From Telmatactis stephensoni (Eukaryota > Cnidaria > Anthozoa > Actiniaria > Isophelliidae): a DNA stretch of 64,000 bases. Positions 1 to 11,491 of the stretch are shown here, in pieces; within the stretch, counting starts at the first letter, position 1, and every line of letters begins with the position of its first letter. The position numbers were made by a program, and so were the translations under genes. The stretch spans positions 992,001-1,056,000 of the forward strand of contig JALIZF010001888.1 of the NCBI GenBank assembly GCA_029948255.1. The letters run 5' to 3'. Below the pieces are notes generated by a model that ran no database searches, was not told the DNA's origin, and was given only the letters and a program-made list of their open reading frames with translations.

Positions 1-1
1 A

Positions 2-2919
2 TTTGAATTCCTTAGTACCTGCGCCAACACTGATGACAGCTTAGTACTCATTAACAACGCTGCACAGACTGCAATCACGTGTGATGCTCTTGGAATACTG
101 CTGTGTGATTGGACGCTACCTGGTCACGTGAATCCCATCCATTTGAGTATCCCAGCATACTTTGCTACGGCAGGGTTGTCATGGAAGGCGGATACAGAAT
201 TAGTGAGTTGTTGATTCACCTCTTTCCTGTCTCTGATTCTAGCATATTTTTATCGTCTTCGTTCCTTAAACAAACAATATGTACAAACGTTCTCAAAATC
301 TGTCATTGTTGGCAAATGGTCGGCAGTTCAGACGGACCCAACACTGGTAATGTTCTATTACAGAACAAAAATAGATGTGGAACATTGTGTCTTTAAGGTA
401 GTTCAAACGGAGCCAACAATATTAGGAGTTTTCCACCAACTGTTGGGAGCTCCTGCATTAGGTCACATGATGTGGTTAACTCGTGGATATGCAGGCCCAA
501 TTTCACTTTCTCCGACTTAACAACTCTGTACAAACTGAGCATTTTTAACCAAAGTTTCTTTATATTTCAGGCTACAATTCAATCCAACCTCCCTACTATT
601 GTCAGTAGACACGCGTTTCTAGATGCTTCGGGTAAATTTGGTCAAGCGTTGAATGATCTGGGTAAAATTCATGCACTGTTAGCGAATAACGAAGCCAATC
701 AAGGCACTAGTTTGTCTCAGTGTGCACAAACGGTTCATCCGACGACAAATCCTACTGAGGGGACCCTACTGTGGACGATATTGCAGGATGGTGGGAATTC
801 TGACCTGACTGGTGTGGGGCTTGATTCGATACAGGTGCGTTTATAGATTTATGAAGGGATACCAGTGAAAACGGCCTAAGTGACTTTTTGATATCCAGAT
901 TGATGTTTTAGTGAATAGGAAAGTTATGAATTATCAGATAAGCAGGTCACGTTTTTGAATAGCGCAGCGCGTCGGTTCTAAAAATAGCTCAAGTCACATA
1001 ATAAATGGATGACTCAGACAGCAAATATCATGAAACTGCAATCGTGCTGAAAAGAACAGACAGAAACATACATTTTATCATGAACACATTGCTTCTTTAA
1101 AAAAATGGTCCGTAAAAACCAAACTGCCAAAATCGGACTCAATGAAATATAAAATTTGGTATGTTTGTCGAGTTGTGACCTCACTGACGCACTCTGCTAT
1201 TGAATGACGACTGTGTACTCGAAAGTTATGTAAATGTATTTTTAAAATGGATGGGGGGAAGGAAGGGGGGGGGGGAGGTAAGTAAACGTGATGTTCCACC
1301 CAACGTTGTGCGCACCGCAACATCTGTACTTCAGTGTACATAAAAACGAAGGCAATTAATATTGGTATATAATTCACATAATTTATTTAGACTTTACCCC
1401 CTAGGGGCGGGTAACCCACAACGGTTTACCAATTAGTGGGCCCCAATAAACATGAAACAAACAAACAAACAATTACGTGTACAAATTATGATATGATATG
1501 ATAGACAGTTATTTTAAAAGCAGCGTCGTATAGTTTCACCTACAAAGAAACCTTTCCCGCCCTTTTCGAGTGATGCCCAAATAGTGAACGTGTAATTAAA
1601 AGTTAAGCTTAACAATAAAGACAACAGCAACGCCAAAGTAAAAATGTTTTGATATTTTTCTATTTGTGTATTTGTTTGTACAGCAAGCAGCTCGTCTTAT
1701 AAGACAGTGTCAAAATACTTACAACGCGGCTGAAATAAAGTGTGCTCACAGCAATGAAATGATCAAAGAATTGGACGTCCTTGTTGATATTCTACTTTAT
1801 CTTTGTAGGTATGTCTTACTGTGGAGTTTTCCTTATATTCTTTAGTCTGTTCCATACTTAGACACCATAATTTGTGTAGTTTGTGTTTGTACCATGGGCA
1901 GAGACCATAGTTTGTATCACAGTAAGAGAGCAAAGGGTATTTTTTCCCCATTTCTTGAACCGTGTTGCCCGATAAAAATAAGATTGTAGCTTGAGATTAG
2001 AGGAAAAACCCTTAAAATTTTATATTTTTTATATATTAAAAAAAAGATTCATTGTGCTATTTAGCTTCAGCATTCAAAGCGTTTTAGTCTGTATGATATA
2101 AGATTCTTTCTGGACGCTTCTCCAACGTAACGACAAACAAATTAAGCAAGTTTGCGATGAGACCAGTTCCCTAACAATTTTCTCTTGGTTATCTGTACCT
2201 GATTAAGTAACACTGAAAGTCAAAAACACCTGCAGCCCATTATTTTAAGATAAACTGTGTTTAATTGTTTTCCTAGAATATGTCGCATGTTGTTACTGGC
2301 CAAGAAACAGAACGCTGACGTCAAAACTCTTGATGATTTATCACCAATCAACAAAACAGACCTTGCAAATCGGTAGGACAAATATGTAAACAGTACTAAG
2401 GCAGAAGTGTAAAGGAAAACCTCTCTACGTCCTCGGGGACTCAGGATGAAAGGGGGAGGGGAGGGGAGGAGAAAGGGAAGGAAACCACTGACCAGTTTTT
2501 ACTTTCCTCAGTGGAGAGACATCTAGAGAAAGTTGAGACATATTAACTGTGAATGAAATTTGGTTCAACCTAAATTTGGTTGAGGCCCGAAAGAACTGTC
2601 CAACTGAACTTAGTGTGTTCTACAATAAAGGGATCGTGTTTTTGTTGTCGTTGTTGTTGTTGTCCGTTCATTACATGTGGTACGGAAACCCTGAAACCAT
2701 ACCCATATCTAGTCACCAGTCCTCTTGGTATAGAATACCACAGGAAGTCCAAAACTAACATTGTTTTATCGTTTTTCGTTCAGGCTTCTTGAGCTTATAG
2801 CTCATTATCAGAAAGTGTACTTACTGCGAAACAGACATGGAGGACTTTTCTCGGCAAAACAACAATTACAGAAGATGTTAGTAAAACTTTTACCTCAAGA
2901 AAACCAAACACAGTCCTAA
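2..2919 (+). CDS. 3' part of a glycoside hydrolase family 20-like gene, five exons
   Basis: Five exons join in one open frame: 2-202 (its start lies before the window), 571-834, 1684-1808, 2277-2372 and 2784-2919, with stop TAA at 2917-2919. Every junction has GT at the donor and AG at the acceptor, and the phases (0, 0, 2, 2) fit exactly. The first exon reads DWTLPGHVNPIHLS, which resembles the late part of the barrel of bacterial and animal family 20 beta-N-acetylhexosaminidases, where a DWGD-GH-NPLP type motif is usual. The last exon reads YLLRNRHGGL, like the C-terminal helical region (WLxRNRPGGL) of those bacterial enzymes. The catalytic Asp-Glu pair would lie upstream, out of view. The inferred role is removal of terminal N-acetylhexosamine from glycans. 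The exon model is strong; the family assignment rests on recall of motifs and is moderate. Introns of 368, 849, 468 and 411 bases hold poly-G and short repeats but no other gene. Confidence 0.62.
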
Positions 2920-3036
2920 TATGACAATATTTGTAAATAGAGAACATAGTAAATGTTTTAAGTTATCTGAATCAAAGCTTCAAGCTCATTAGAACCCATG
3001 ACAAAAAAATATATATTCATAGCTAATCTCCACAGG

Positions 3037-3590
3037 TAGTCTCCCTCGCAGCCATGTTTAGCCTCGTCTCGCAACGCTCCCTCGGAAAAACACGGCTGCT
3101 TCAGTGGGCGCTACATTCCATTCCAATTGTATCAGTTGTCCAATCAGAAGATACATCAGCAAACGGTCCATTTCCCGTGTTCCGGAAATAAGTTTTATAT
3201 CTGTCAACATCACAAAGAGAGTAAACATTGCACTACCAAAAATAAGTTTCAAATTTTTGAATACGAAAAGATATATACAGATGGAAGATCAGTAAAACTT
3301 TCTTCTTTGTATATTTCTCAAATGATACCAGACACTTCGAATGAAACGAAGTGAAGTGTTTGTAAACTAGCTGTTGTTTTGGGATCCGAGGTTAATCCAA
3401 TTATTCTCCAAGTCAACGGAACGCTATATGTAGACCTTTTGGCATTTTTGGCGCGAATGACTCCTTGATTTTGAGAGTCAAGCTCTGATTGGTTAAGGAC
3501 TTGGAATGGAATGTAGCGCCCATTGAAGCAGCCGTGTTTTTCCGAGGGAGCGTTGCGTGACGAGGCTAAACACGGCTGCGAGGGAGACTA
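3037..3590. mobile_element. 554-bp MITE with long inverted ends and 9-bp target duplication (Mutator-like)
   Basis: The ends TAGTCTCCCTCGCAGCC and GGCTGCGAGGGAGACTA are exact inverted repeats and the similarity extends inward for roughly 90 bases. The element is flanked by the direct 9-base duplication CTCCACAGG at 3028-3036 and 3591-3599. The paralogous segment near 10120-10150 runs straight through this site without the element, which proves insertion. A 9-base target duplication with long ends is typical of Mutator-like non-autonomous elements. No transposase is encoded. Confidence 0.88.
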
Positions 3591-4024
3591 CTCCACAGGT
3601 AGCCCAAATCTGTTATATAATTTATAGTGAATTTCATAAGAAAGAAAATTAATCGAAACATTAACTTCAATTACAATTATACAAATTATAATTATACAAA
3701 TTATAATTATCAACAAATGAATAATGAGACGTTGATATAGAGAATTTGTACTTAACGTAGAATGAATGAAATAAATGAGCTTAAATATTTGACATTTAGG
3801 TTTGAAATCCTGACGGACTATCAACAGTTCTGTATCAAAATCAAGTTATGTGTAGTTTATGACTCAAAATATTTTTACTTCACAAATTTACGAAAAATTC
3901 GAAAAAAGTCACGTGAGCGTGTTTAATACTCTCATCAAACACGGTTTTTGGCCAATCAGAGCGCGCGTACTATCCCAATTATTTCATAAACCTATTTCAA
4001 AAAAGGTTGTCATAGGTATACGAA

Positions 4025-4210
4025 TAGACTTGCTCCAAGTCTCTCTCGCCTTTTACTCTCGAGCGATGACGAAATTCCCGAACAACCGTTACTCCGAAGA
4101 GTTGCCGAAGCCGAAGGGGAGAAACTTCGGCAACTCTTCGGAGTAACGGTTGTTCGGGAATTTCGTCATCGCTCGAGAGTAAAAAACGAGAGAGACTTGG
4201 AGCAAGTCTA
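4025..4210. mobile_element. 186-bp near-perfect hairpin element with 9-bp target duplication
   Basis: The sequence starts TAGACTTGCTCCAAG and ends with its reverse complement, and nearly the whole element folds into one hairpin with a small loop near 4117. GTATACGAA is repeated directly at 4016-4024 and 4211-4219. It looks like a foldback or Mutator-type MITE with no coding capacity; the open frame through it is only the hairpin read as protein. Confidence 0.85.
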
Positions 4211-4337
4211 GTATACGAAAGGCCTCAAGCCAACGCGACTAGACCGAAAGGGAGTATGGGTAGTTGCAAAACTTCACTCTCTTTTCAGTCTTGGTCTTAA
4301 TTTTTGAACACAAACAAATGAACTTCTTTGGTGTATA

Positions 4338-4621
4338 TACCTATTTCAAAAAAGGTTGTCCTTGGTTTTGGTGCATACTGCATACCAAGACAGAAATGTA
4401 TTATGGACAATTTGTAATTGAGTAACAAGAGGCTTTACTAATGTTGATTCTCTGTTTTCTCTCAGGTTGAATCTAAGTAGACTTTTTCCGCAACTTTTCT
4501 TATAAAAATTGTAAAAAATACCCGACATTTGATATCCACATTGATGCATTTCGGTCTTGGAATGCAGTATTCACTATGCAGTATGCATTAAAACTGAGGA
4601 CAACCTTTTTTGAAATAGGTA
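4338..4621. mobile_element. 284-bp mariner-like MITE, TA target
   Basis: The inverted ends begin TACCTATTTCAAAAAAGG and are flanked by TA at 4336-4337 and 4622-4623. The homologous segment at 23695-23705 has the uninterrupted sequence, which is an empty site. TA duplication and short inverted ends fit a Tc1/mariner-type non-autonomous element. End-like fragments with the same motif occur near 3991 and 22762. Confidence 0.8.
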
Positions 4622-5188
4622 TAAGGTCAGAGCAAGCTAAATTTGAATTGTTGTGTAGATATTTGTGTGGTTTTATAATTTAAGTCATTTCTATCTATAT
4701 ATGCTTCCTTTCTGGTAAGTCGTGTAGGCTTTATTCCATAACCGTTCTAAAGTCAGTGTATTATTTTCTATATATTTTTTAATATCTGATTCGATCTTTT
4801 TCATGAGCTAGATTTTTCGATACGAGTAAAATAGAAAGTTGGACTGAGTGTCTTGGCTTTTGTTTTGCGCGCTTATCATTGGATGAGATCTTTTAGAACA
4901 TAGACACTGTTTCAAAACACAGGGTTTTTGCACATTTTATTAAAAAAAGTGTTACCATAGGTTAATATATTATCAGCGTGAAGATCAAGACATTCGTATG
5001 TGGGGAAGTTGAAATTGGCGCAGAACAATAGAAAGTTTAATTGCTCATGCACCTCTCACTCAGACCAATACTAAACACGATATGACTAAACTATAACTTA
5101 TTACTCGTGCCAGGCCTCTGGCCGCACGAGGTAAAAAATGCAGCGAGTTTTGTATTTTTTTTCACTACTTCCCGTCGACCTTCCCATC

Positions 5189-6076
5189 ATGCCTTTCACT
5201 AACCACATGGCCGAGCCTGCAATTAATGGGTCAGAAGTTATCTTTTCCAATCCTGGCTGTGGGTTTCCTGTCGCTAAACCACATGGATAACAAGCTAAGC
5301 CAAAGCTGAAAAATACCGACGAAAATATGGACTTTTTGGGCCAAACTGTGTACCATGACAAGCAATATCTGACATTCTTCACTCGTCAGAATGTTCAGAT
5401 TGTTGCTAAGTTGTATTTTAATGACGAGGAGATCTTAAACACTGAGATCATCAACCCTTCCATTCGTGAGGGAACTGTCCTAGCAGCAAAAAATGAGGAG
5501 ACTATTAATAATATTGGGGTAGCGACCTCTTCCATTTGTGAGGGATGAACTGTCCTAGCACGAGTGACTGTTCGATTAACAGTCGATAACGAAGAGACCA
5601 TCAGAGTTAAAATGGTCGCTACCTATTCCATTCGTAAGGGAGCTGTTCTAGCAGTGGTTGCTCAAAGAGCAGCCATTAACGAAGAGACCACTAGTGAGGT
5701 CGAACAGTCAAAGTATTACAAAACAAGCAAGATGTCACCAAGAGATGCTCTCTTGATGTCACTGTCAGAGTATTACAAAATAATGAAGGTGTCATTCTCA
5801 TTTGATGTACATAAATTTAAGCTTAATGTTATTTTATTCAATGCAATAGTGCAAATCAAGTTCTTAATTAATGAAATAAATACCAATGTTGGATATTATT
5901 TTATTGTGTTTTGTGTATTTTACTTGTGTCAAAAATATTGTGTATCCATGAGGCAATTAATGCTTTCAGGTGATACTGAGCTAAACCCTGGCCCTGTTAC
6001 ACAAGGTTATACAGTACAACCATTCCCTTATATGATATTACAGTCTAGATTAGCTGAACGAGGGTTACAAATATAG
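5189..6076 (+). pseudogene. Decayed transposable-element reading frame with a 2A-like motif
   Basis: A frame opening at ATG 5189 is interrupted by a stop near 5288 and continues to about 5548 with motifs such as NPSIREGTVLA. A related frame (5564-6076) repeats the NEET and SIRKGAVLAV pattern, so the protein was built from degenerate repeats. Near its end is GDTELNPGP at 5969-5995. This matches the 2A ribosome-skipping consensus D-x-E-x-N-P-G-P, with the skip expected between Gly (5990-5992) and Pro (5993-5995). The following SRLAERGLQ resembles the start of OTU-type protease domains seen in some retroelement and Helitron-like proteins, then the frame stops. The stops and frame breaks mark it as a relic. 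2A identity is good; the element class is uncertain. Confidence 0.6.
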
Positions 6077-6282
6077 TTCTCCACCAATCATATTTTTAAG
6101 TGGGAACAGTACTTGTTCAACGTTCCATTGAAAAGATACAATACCCAATGCCCATGTTTTAAAAACCTTTTTTCACCATGATCAATCGGTTTGTTTATTT
6201 CATATCATTGACTGAAAGAGCCTTGACAACTCATTTCCAGGGCACGAGTCAACCCTGGAATCAGGGTCTCGTTATTTAACAA

Positions 6283-6465
6283 ATAGATTCCATTTTTCCG
6301 TGCGTCTGTACTCTAATCGATGCAAAGATGACGTCAAAATGTGGTGAGAACAAAAAAGTACGCCACGAGACGAAGTCGCCGAGTGGCGTGACTGTTGTTC
6401 TCACCACATTTTGACGTCTTCTGTGCATCGATTAGAGTACACACGCACGGAAAAATGGAATCTAT
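6283..6465. repeat. Inverted-repeat hairpin element
   Basis: The arms start ATAGATTCCATTTTTCCGTG and its reverse complement; both include an ATCGATTAGAGTAC-type stretch. I could not fix a target duplication. It lies between the element relic and the promoter region of gene A, and nothing similar is seen in the related upstream region of gene D. Confidence 0.65.
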
Positions 6466-6601
6466 CTGTTTTATATAATATTTATCGAAACATTCCAGCC
6501 AATCAGAGCGCGCGTAAGATTCCTTGACGCCATCTATGTGTGTGTACTCTAATCACACATGGTTGTTCGACCAATCAGAGCGCGCGTAATATGCCAATTA
6601 T

Positions 6602-6609
6602 TATATAAA
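6602..6609 (+). promoter_or_regulatory. Candidate TATA box of gene A
   Basis: TATATAAA lies about 30 bases before a pyrimidine-rich stretch (TTTCTCTTTCCCTCCCC) that is shared with the upstream region of gene D, so transcription could start near 6635. The TATA sequence sits in the repeat motif CAATCAGAGCGCGCGTA with CCAATTAT downstream, which also occurs near 3951 and 22600, so it may have been brought in by a repeat. No experimental support is available. Confidence 0.35.
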
Positions 6610-6632
6610 TGTAGATCTCTTTGATTTTCCAA

Positions 6633-6772
6633 TTTTCTCTTTCCCTCCCCGCTGTGTATTAATCCTTTAGTCCCACTGGAGGCTGTTTTTAAAGTTTAAC
6701 TTTACTGAGGCAGGTGTTTCTTAAAAGACTTTTCCAGTGTAGGAATGAAGATCACTGACTTGGTTCCCAAAT
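6633..6772 (+). other. Putative 5' non-coding exon of gene A
   Basis: The segment ending GGTTCCCAAAT followed by donor GTGAGTAC at 6773 is conserved in inverted form upstream of gene D (33223 onward). A matching acceptor, TTTTTCAG, ends at 7380, a few bases before the start codon of gene A. This predicts a 608-base intron in the 5' untranslated region. The exon end is well supported by conservation; its start is a guess from the TATA-like site. Confidence 0.5.
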
Positions 6773-7398
6773 GTGAGTACTTTTAACTTAGTTTAGTTCG
6801 ATGTTAAACCATTTCTAATAACGAGATCAGCTCCCAGTTTCATACAGAGTACACAATTAACTTACGAGTACTCGTAAATGCAAAAAGTGACCGAGTTTTT
6901 CAGAGGAGTTTTCAACTATTTTAGCCTTTTTTAAAAGAAGAAGCTTATATTTTGCCATTTCGTCCTCTTTTGTTAAGATTACTTGACCAAATTCTCACGC
7001 GCGTTTACAATTATAAATGTTTGTTACATACGACTTTACGAGTGTTTGCAAGTTACACGAGTTCTCTCTTCAGTTTTGACACTGAAGGAATGAAGTTAAC
7101 TACATTTTAATTTTGGGTATCCGTAGAAACATTCATTAGAACTGTAGCTAGTATATGGCATTCAGAAAAAAATTAGAGAAACCGACACAGCTCTAGAATT
7201 TTAATCTTGACTAATACGCTGTAACATTTGTTTCATTATTTGCAGTGAAAACGGTTATCTATAGTGTCCCATGATAAACTCCTAGCCAAATGAAATAAAG
7301 TCGAATTGTTGTTAGAAGTCAAAGTTTTATTTTTCTGGCATCATTAATTATACATAATCTGAAAATTTCAGGTTTTTCAGCTGTCGGCTCGACGAAAA

Positions 7399-9245
7399 AT
7401 GAACTTTTTGAGGTTGATAGTAATTACGTCGTCACTATGGCAACACTCATTCGCCAGCAACTGCAATTCTGCATTCAGCATACCAGGTCACGTGCTTCTT
7501 GATCACGTCATACAGTCCTTCACCGGTACAAGTTCAGCAGACAGCTGTTTTGATAAATGTGAAGCTAACTCGTCTTGTCACAGCATCAACTGGTGCAGTA
7601 ACACAGGCCTGTGTCAGCTGAACAAAGGTACTCACCTGTCCTACCCTGAGGGTCTTGTTGCATCCGAGTGGAGTGCAAGTTACAAGCTTTACAGTCTTCA
7701 TCCAATGGTTACCTGTAGCAACAGATTTTGTAGTGATGCAGACATTTGTTTGATGAACAACGATGGAATCAATTACCGCTGTAAAAGTGAGTGGATTTTA
7801 CAGTATAGATGAGTTTTCGTGCTACATCACCCATTTTTTTCAACCCAAGTTATATTGAAGGGAATGGAGAATGGATGAGTGTGGCGCTTCTTTCCCCTCT
7901 TCTCCCTTCCCCCTCCCCTACAAGCGCAGGCAAATATTTACTGAAACATTTTCAGCGCGCGCTAGTGGACAGTCACATCACGTGACGCGTGTGTGTCTCA
8001 GCCTCGTTGGAAAGCGGTAATCCACCCTAGCGAGGTGGTTTAAATCGCTAACCCTGGGATAAATTAAATATCAGTTTCTCGAAGGTAGAATATAATAATA
8101 ACACCGCGCTAACCTAGGGTTAGCTAATCTATGGTTAACTCTGCAAAACCTCCGGTTTTACCGGATGGAAACTAGATTTGAGTCGTAAATTTCCCCTACG
8201 AGAGCGCGCTCGCGCTTAAACTGTTTGCAATTATTCGTAGGGCCACTTTTTTCATTCGATGCGTGTGTGTAAGGGGGAGGGGGGAAGGGGGTCATATATG
8301 CAAACAAATACGGCGGGTTATGACTGGTTGCTTTTGTTTTACTGTTAGGCTGCAGTGGTGCTTTAGGAATGCAAGACGGTCGTATTTCCAACTCTCAAAT
8401 CACAGCTTCATCAATTTATTCTAATAGTAATGTAGCTTACCACAGTCGACTTCACCAAGTTAACAGCCAAACAAAAATCTGGGTCGCCGGCGGTACGGAA
8501 CCAGGCGAATGGTTGCAAGTGGACCTCAATCAAGTCCACATCATCAGTAAAATTGCAACTCAAGGAAGAGGCGCACATTATCATTGGGTGAAGACGTATT
8601 ACCTGAAGTACAGTCAAGATGGTGTCAACTGGGAATCATATAAATATGGCAGTAAAGTTAAGGTATCGTTTAGTTTAAACAATGGTTTGTTTAGACTAAT
8701 ATAACCGTATATCCGAGTTCGTGTGCCAAACTAAACGAACTCCCACTGAAATCCCAAAAGTCATTAAGGGACCGGTCATTATTTACAGGGAATGGGCGGG
8801 GGGGGGGGGGGGAGAGGGGGGGTGCTGGTGGAATTGAGAAATGTGATGCACAATTTTTGATGATCCCACCCCCCCTTTCCACATACATTCTCATATAACA
8901 ATAATGCAGTGTGTGCATGAAAAATAATAACCACCCCCCATATTTCCCCTAATTAAACCCTAACCCTCCCTGTAAATAATGACTGGTCCCTAACTTCTAT
9001 TAAGCTAAGTATTAATAGGCAAATGAACAGAGCGGTATGTAGAATGGGTCTCATCTCCTTATGATTGACTTACTACTTATTTTATTTCCAAACAGGAATT
9101 TCTAGGAAATACAGATATAAATACGGTGGTAACACATAAGTTACCAATTCCAATCAAGGCAAGATTCATCAGGATTGTCGTCATATCTATTTCTCAACGT
9201 CGGGCGTCCATGAGAATCGAGTTATATGGATGTAAAGCAGCTTGA
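7399..9245 (+). CDS. Gene A: secreted PAN/Apple - EGF-like - F5/8-type-C (discoidin) protein
   Basis: Exons are 7399-7786, 8349-8662 and 9096-9245 (stop 9243-9245), coding 283 residues, with GTGAGT and GTATCG donors and phases 1 and 0. Residues 1 to about 20 are a signal peptide. A PAN/Apple domain follows (about 22-105, with DSCFDKCEANSSC), then a short EGF-like piece with four cysteines (about 109-128). The discoidin domain runs from Cys131 (CSGALGMQDGRISNSQI) to LYGC near the end and includes the hallmark GEWLQVDL. Discoidin domains bind glycans or phospholipids through loops at one end of a beta barrel, so a secreted lectin-like or adhesion role is inferred. A has WCSN where other copies have WYSN, giving an extra cysteine. 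Start chosen because it follows a conserved acceptor and begins a good signal peptide. Closest relative is the inverted gene D. Confidence 0.92.
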
Positions 9246-9888
9246 TGGACAACTGAATTGTATCCGACAAGCGTTATGGATCATTAACTCGTGAAATAAC
9301 CTTTAGCGTATTAGGTACTACTAGACTCTAATGCCTATATTTTCTATTGTATTTATCTGATTACTCTAACTAGTACAATGTTTCACGGGTTAATATGAAC
9401 CGCTCTAACAGCAACAGTGTGAGAATCAAGCACGCTAATGATCAAGGACGTTCGCGGGAAAATGCAAATTAAAATAAATGAAAATTTGTAATTTCTAATT
9501 TAGCATGCTGATAAATCATCATGGAACAAATGAAATAAGTCCAAAAAATAGGGGGTCACCGTTAAATTTCGAGAGCTACATCGCTACAACTTTTTTACAT
9601 GGTAATCCTGAACTTCTATGGAGTTTACCTAGTGATATTATAGCCATGGAATATGGTGAGAAGGTAATACTCTGCTTTTTGTTAATTTCTTTGTTTGTTT
9701 GTGTTTGTTTGTTTGTTTCTCTGTTTGTTTGTATTTTTCCGTTTGTTTTTCCGTTTGTTTGTTTGTTTTGTTTTTCTGTTTGTGTTTTACCTCGCGCCAC
9801 ACCACAGGAAGCCCAATTAGTAAGTTCACCTTTCTGAAGGTCGGTTGTGAAGCCCAAAACTAACATTGTTTTATCGTTTTTGGTTCAG
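9246..9888. other. Gene A downstream region with a GTTT-rich tract
   Basis: No gene is seen. At about 9690-9785 there is an imperfect GTTT tandem tract, which produces spurious open frames rich in Phe, Val and Cys. The motif CACAGGAAGCCCAA near 9803 recurs at element ends across the window. From about 9848 the sequence becomes homologous to 2744 onward. Confidence 0.6.
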
Positions 9889-10024
9889 GCTTCTTGAGCT
9901 TATAGCTCATTACCAGAAAGTGTACTTACTGCGAAACAGACATGGAGGACTTCTCTCGGCAAAACAACAATTACAGAAGATGTTAGTAAAACTTTTACCT
10001 CAGGAAAACCAAATACAGTCCTAA
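9889..10024 (+). pseudogene. Duplicate of the last exon of the family 20-like hydrolase gene
   Basis: This copy matches 2784-2919 almost exactly, with acceptor CAG just before it, the same reading frame (LLELIAHYQKVYLL at its start) and the same stop. Homology extends upstream to about 9848 and downstream to about 10230. No upstream hydrolase exons precede it, so it is an orphan exon left by a segmental duplication. Phe to Leu at GGLF/GGLL and Thr to Ile near the end are the visible changes. It could act as an alternative terminal exon only by very long splicing, which I consider unlikely. Confidence 0.75.
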
Positions 10025-10469
10025 TATGACAATATTTGTAAATAGAGAAGATAGTAAATGTTTTAAGTTATCTGAATTAAAGCTTCAAGCACATGAGAAC
10101 CAGTGACACAAAAATATATATTCAAGCTAATTACCATAGGTAGCCCAAATCTGTTATGCAATTTATAGTGAATGTCATAAGAAAGAAAATTAATCGGCCG
10201 GGCGAAACATTAACTTCAGTTATAATTATACAAGTGAATTAACGCTTTTTTAAGAGATATTTTTACTTGAAAATCGCTACATATACATTAATTGCCTTGT
10301 ATTAATTCAAAGACCACAAGAAACCCAAACTGTTAAGATCTGAGATCTGAGATCTAAGATCTGAGATCTGTGCTTCGGCTCGGATCTTTATCCACCGATA
10401 TAACATGCTCTCTCATTCTTCCGTATACATTACATATAACACGCGCGCTCTCTCGTTCTTTATACATTA

Positions 10470-10884
10470 AGCCGCGGCTACACGAGCGATTTTTTACTTG
10501 CACAGGCGACGCGATTTTCTGAAATGATCGGCGAAAGGTGAAAATCGCGCGTGTAGCCACCCTTGAACAAGCGACGCGACAGCTAAAAAGTCGCCAAAAA
10601 AAGTCGCGAAAAATTCAAAGAGTTGAATTTTTTGCGACAAAGTCGCGGACTTTCTCTCTCGTGTAGTCACTCCGCGACATTTTCTTCGCACTCGCGACGC
10701 GACCAAATTTCAATTCTTCCAGATTATTTTGACGGACAAAACCACGATTTATTTATATTTTTGGATTTCATCGCCAACATTTATCGTCAGCTTTTGTTGC
10801 TTCGTGTAGCCACCACCGCGCGCCGATCATTTCAGAAAATCGCGTTGCCTGTGCAGGCAAAAATTCGCTCGTGTAGCCGCGGCT
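10470..10884. mobile_element. 415-bp PIF/Harbinger-like MITE with TTA target
   Basis: The inverted ends start AGCCGCGGCTACACGAGCGA and are flanked by TTA at 10467-10469 and 10885-10887. The target TACATTACATATA is present uninterrupted in neighbouring repeat units near 10424-10437 and 10910-10925. A three-base TTA or TAA duplication is characteristic of PIF/Harbinger elements. The arms extend inward for about 60 bases. Non-coding. Confidence 0.78.
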
Positions 10885-11243
10885 TTACATATAACACACT
10901 CTCTCGTTCTTTATACATTACATATAGTTCATTGGATCCAAACATATTGCATTGCAACTCAACATTAGACCTACTCTGGTCTAAACCCACCTTAATTAAC
11001 TCGCTTTAACTCCCATTATAACATAGCTACAATCTTACGCGCGCTCTGATTGGCCAAAAAGCTATGAACTATTTGCCCATGGGCTGCACTTCGCGCACAC
11101 TATCTTCGTCATCGTCTTTTTCAAATGGTTTTTAAGATGGCGACACACATAACGCGCGCTCTGATTGGCTGAAAAATCTATGAACTACTTCCTAGCTCAT
11201 GGGCCGCACGGCTCCGTTTTTAACGTTCTAGGCTCTGTTATGA

Positions 11244-11426
11244 ATCAATTAGACAACAGAAAGCCGCTTGCCCATTGCGTTATAGACGCACTTGAGAAAA
11301 TATAAAGAACTCTTAACAAACTAGAGTCGCCTCGTGCCACTCTTATACCTTTGTTAATCGTTCTTTATGTTTTCTCTCATGCATCTATAACGCCATGGGC
11401 GCGCGGCTTTCTGTTGTCTAATTGAT
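11244..11426. repeat. Inverted-repeat hairpin element
   Basis: The arms begin ATCAATTAGACAACAGAAAG and end in its reverse complement; the middle contains a second pair of shorter complementary stretches around the TTCTTTAT and ATAAAGAA motifs. No target duplication could be separated from the palindrome. Confidence 0.6.
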
Positions 11427-11491
11427 AACTAACTCGCAGTACCAAACGAGGATTATTTGCTTAACTCGCCTTTACTCGCACTAACTCACAC

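Noticed and set aside
3859..4146. 95-residue open frame
   Set aside because: Its second half is the hairpin element 4025-4210 and the rest is repeat DNA.
9505..9866. Open frames on both strands around 9.5-9.9 kb
   Set aside because: Generated by the GTTT tract; low-complexity protein without domains.
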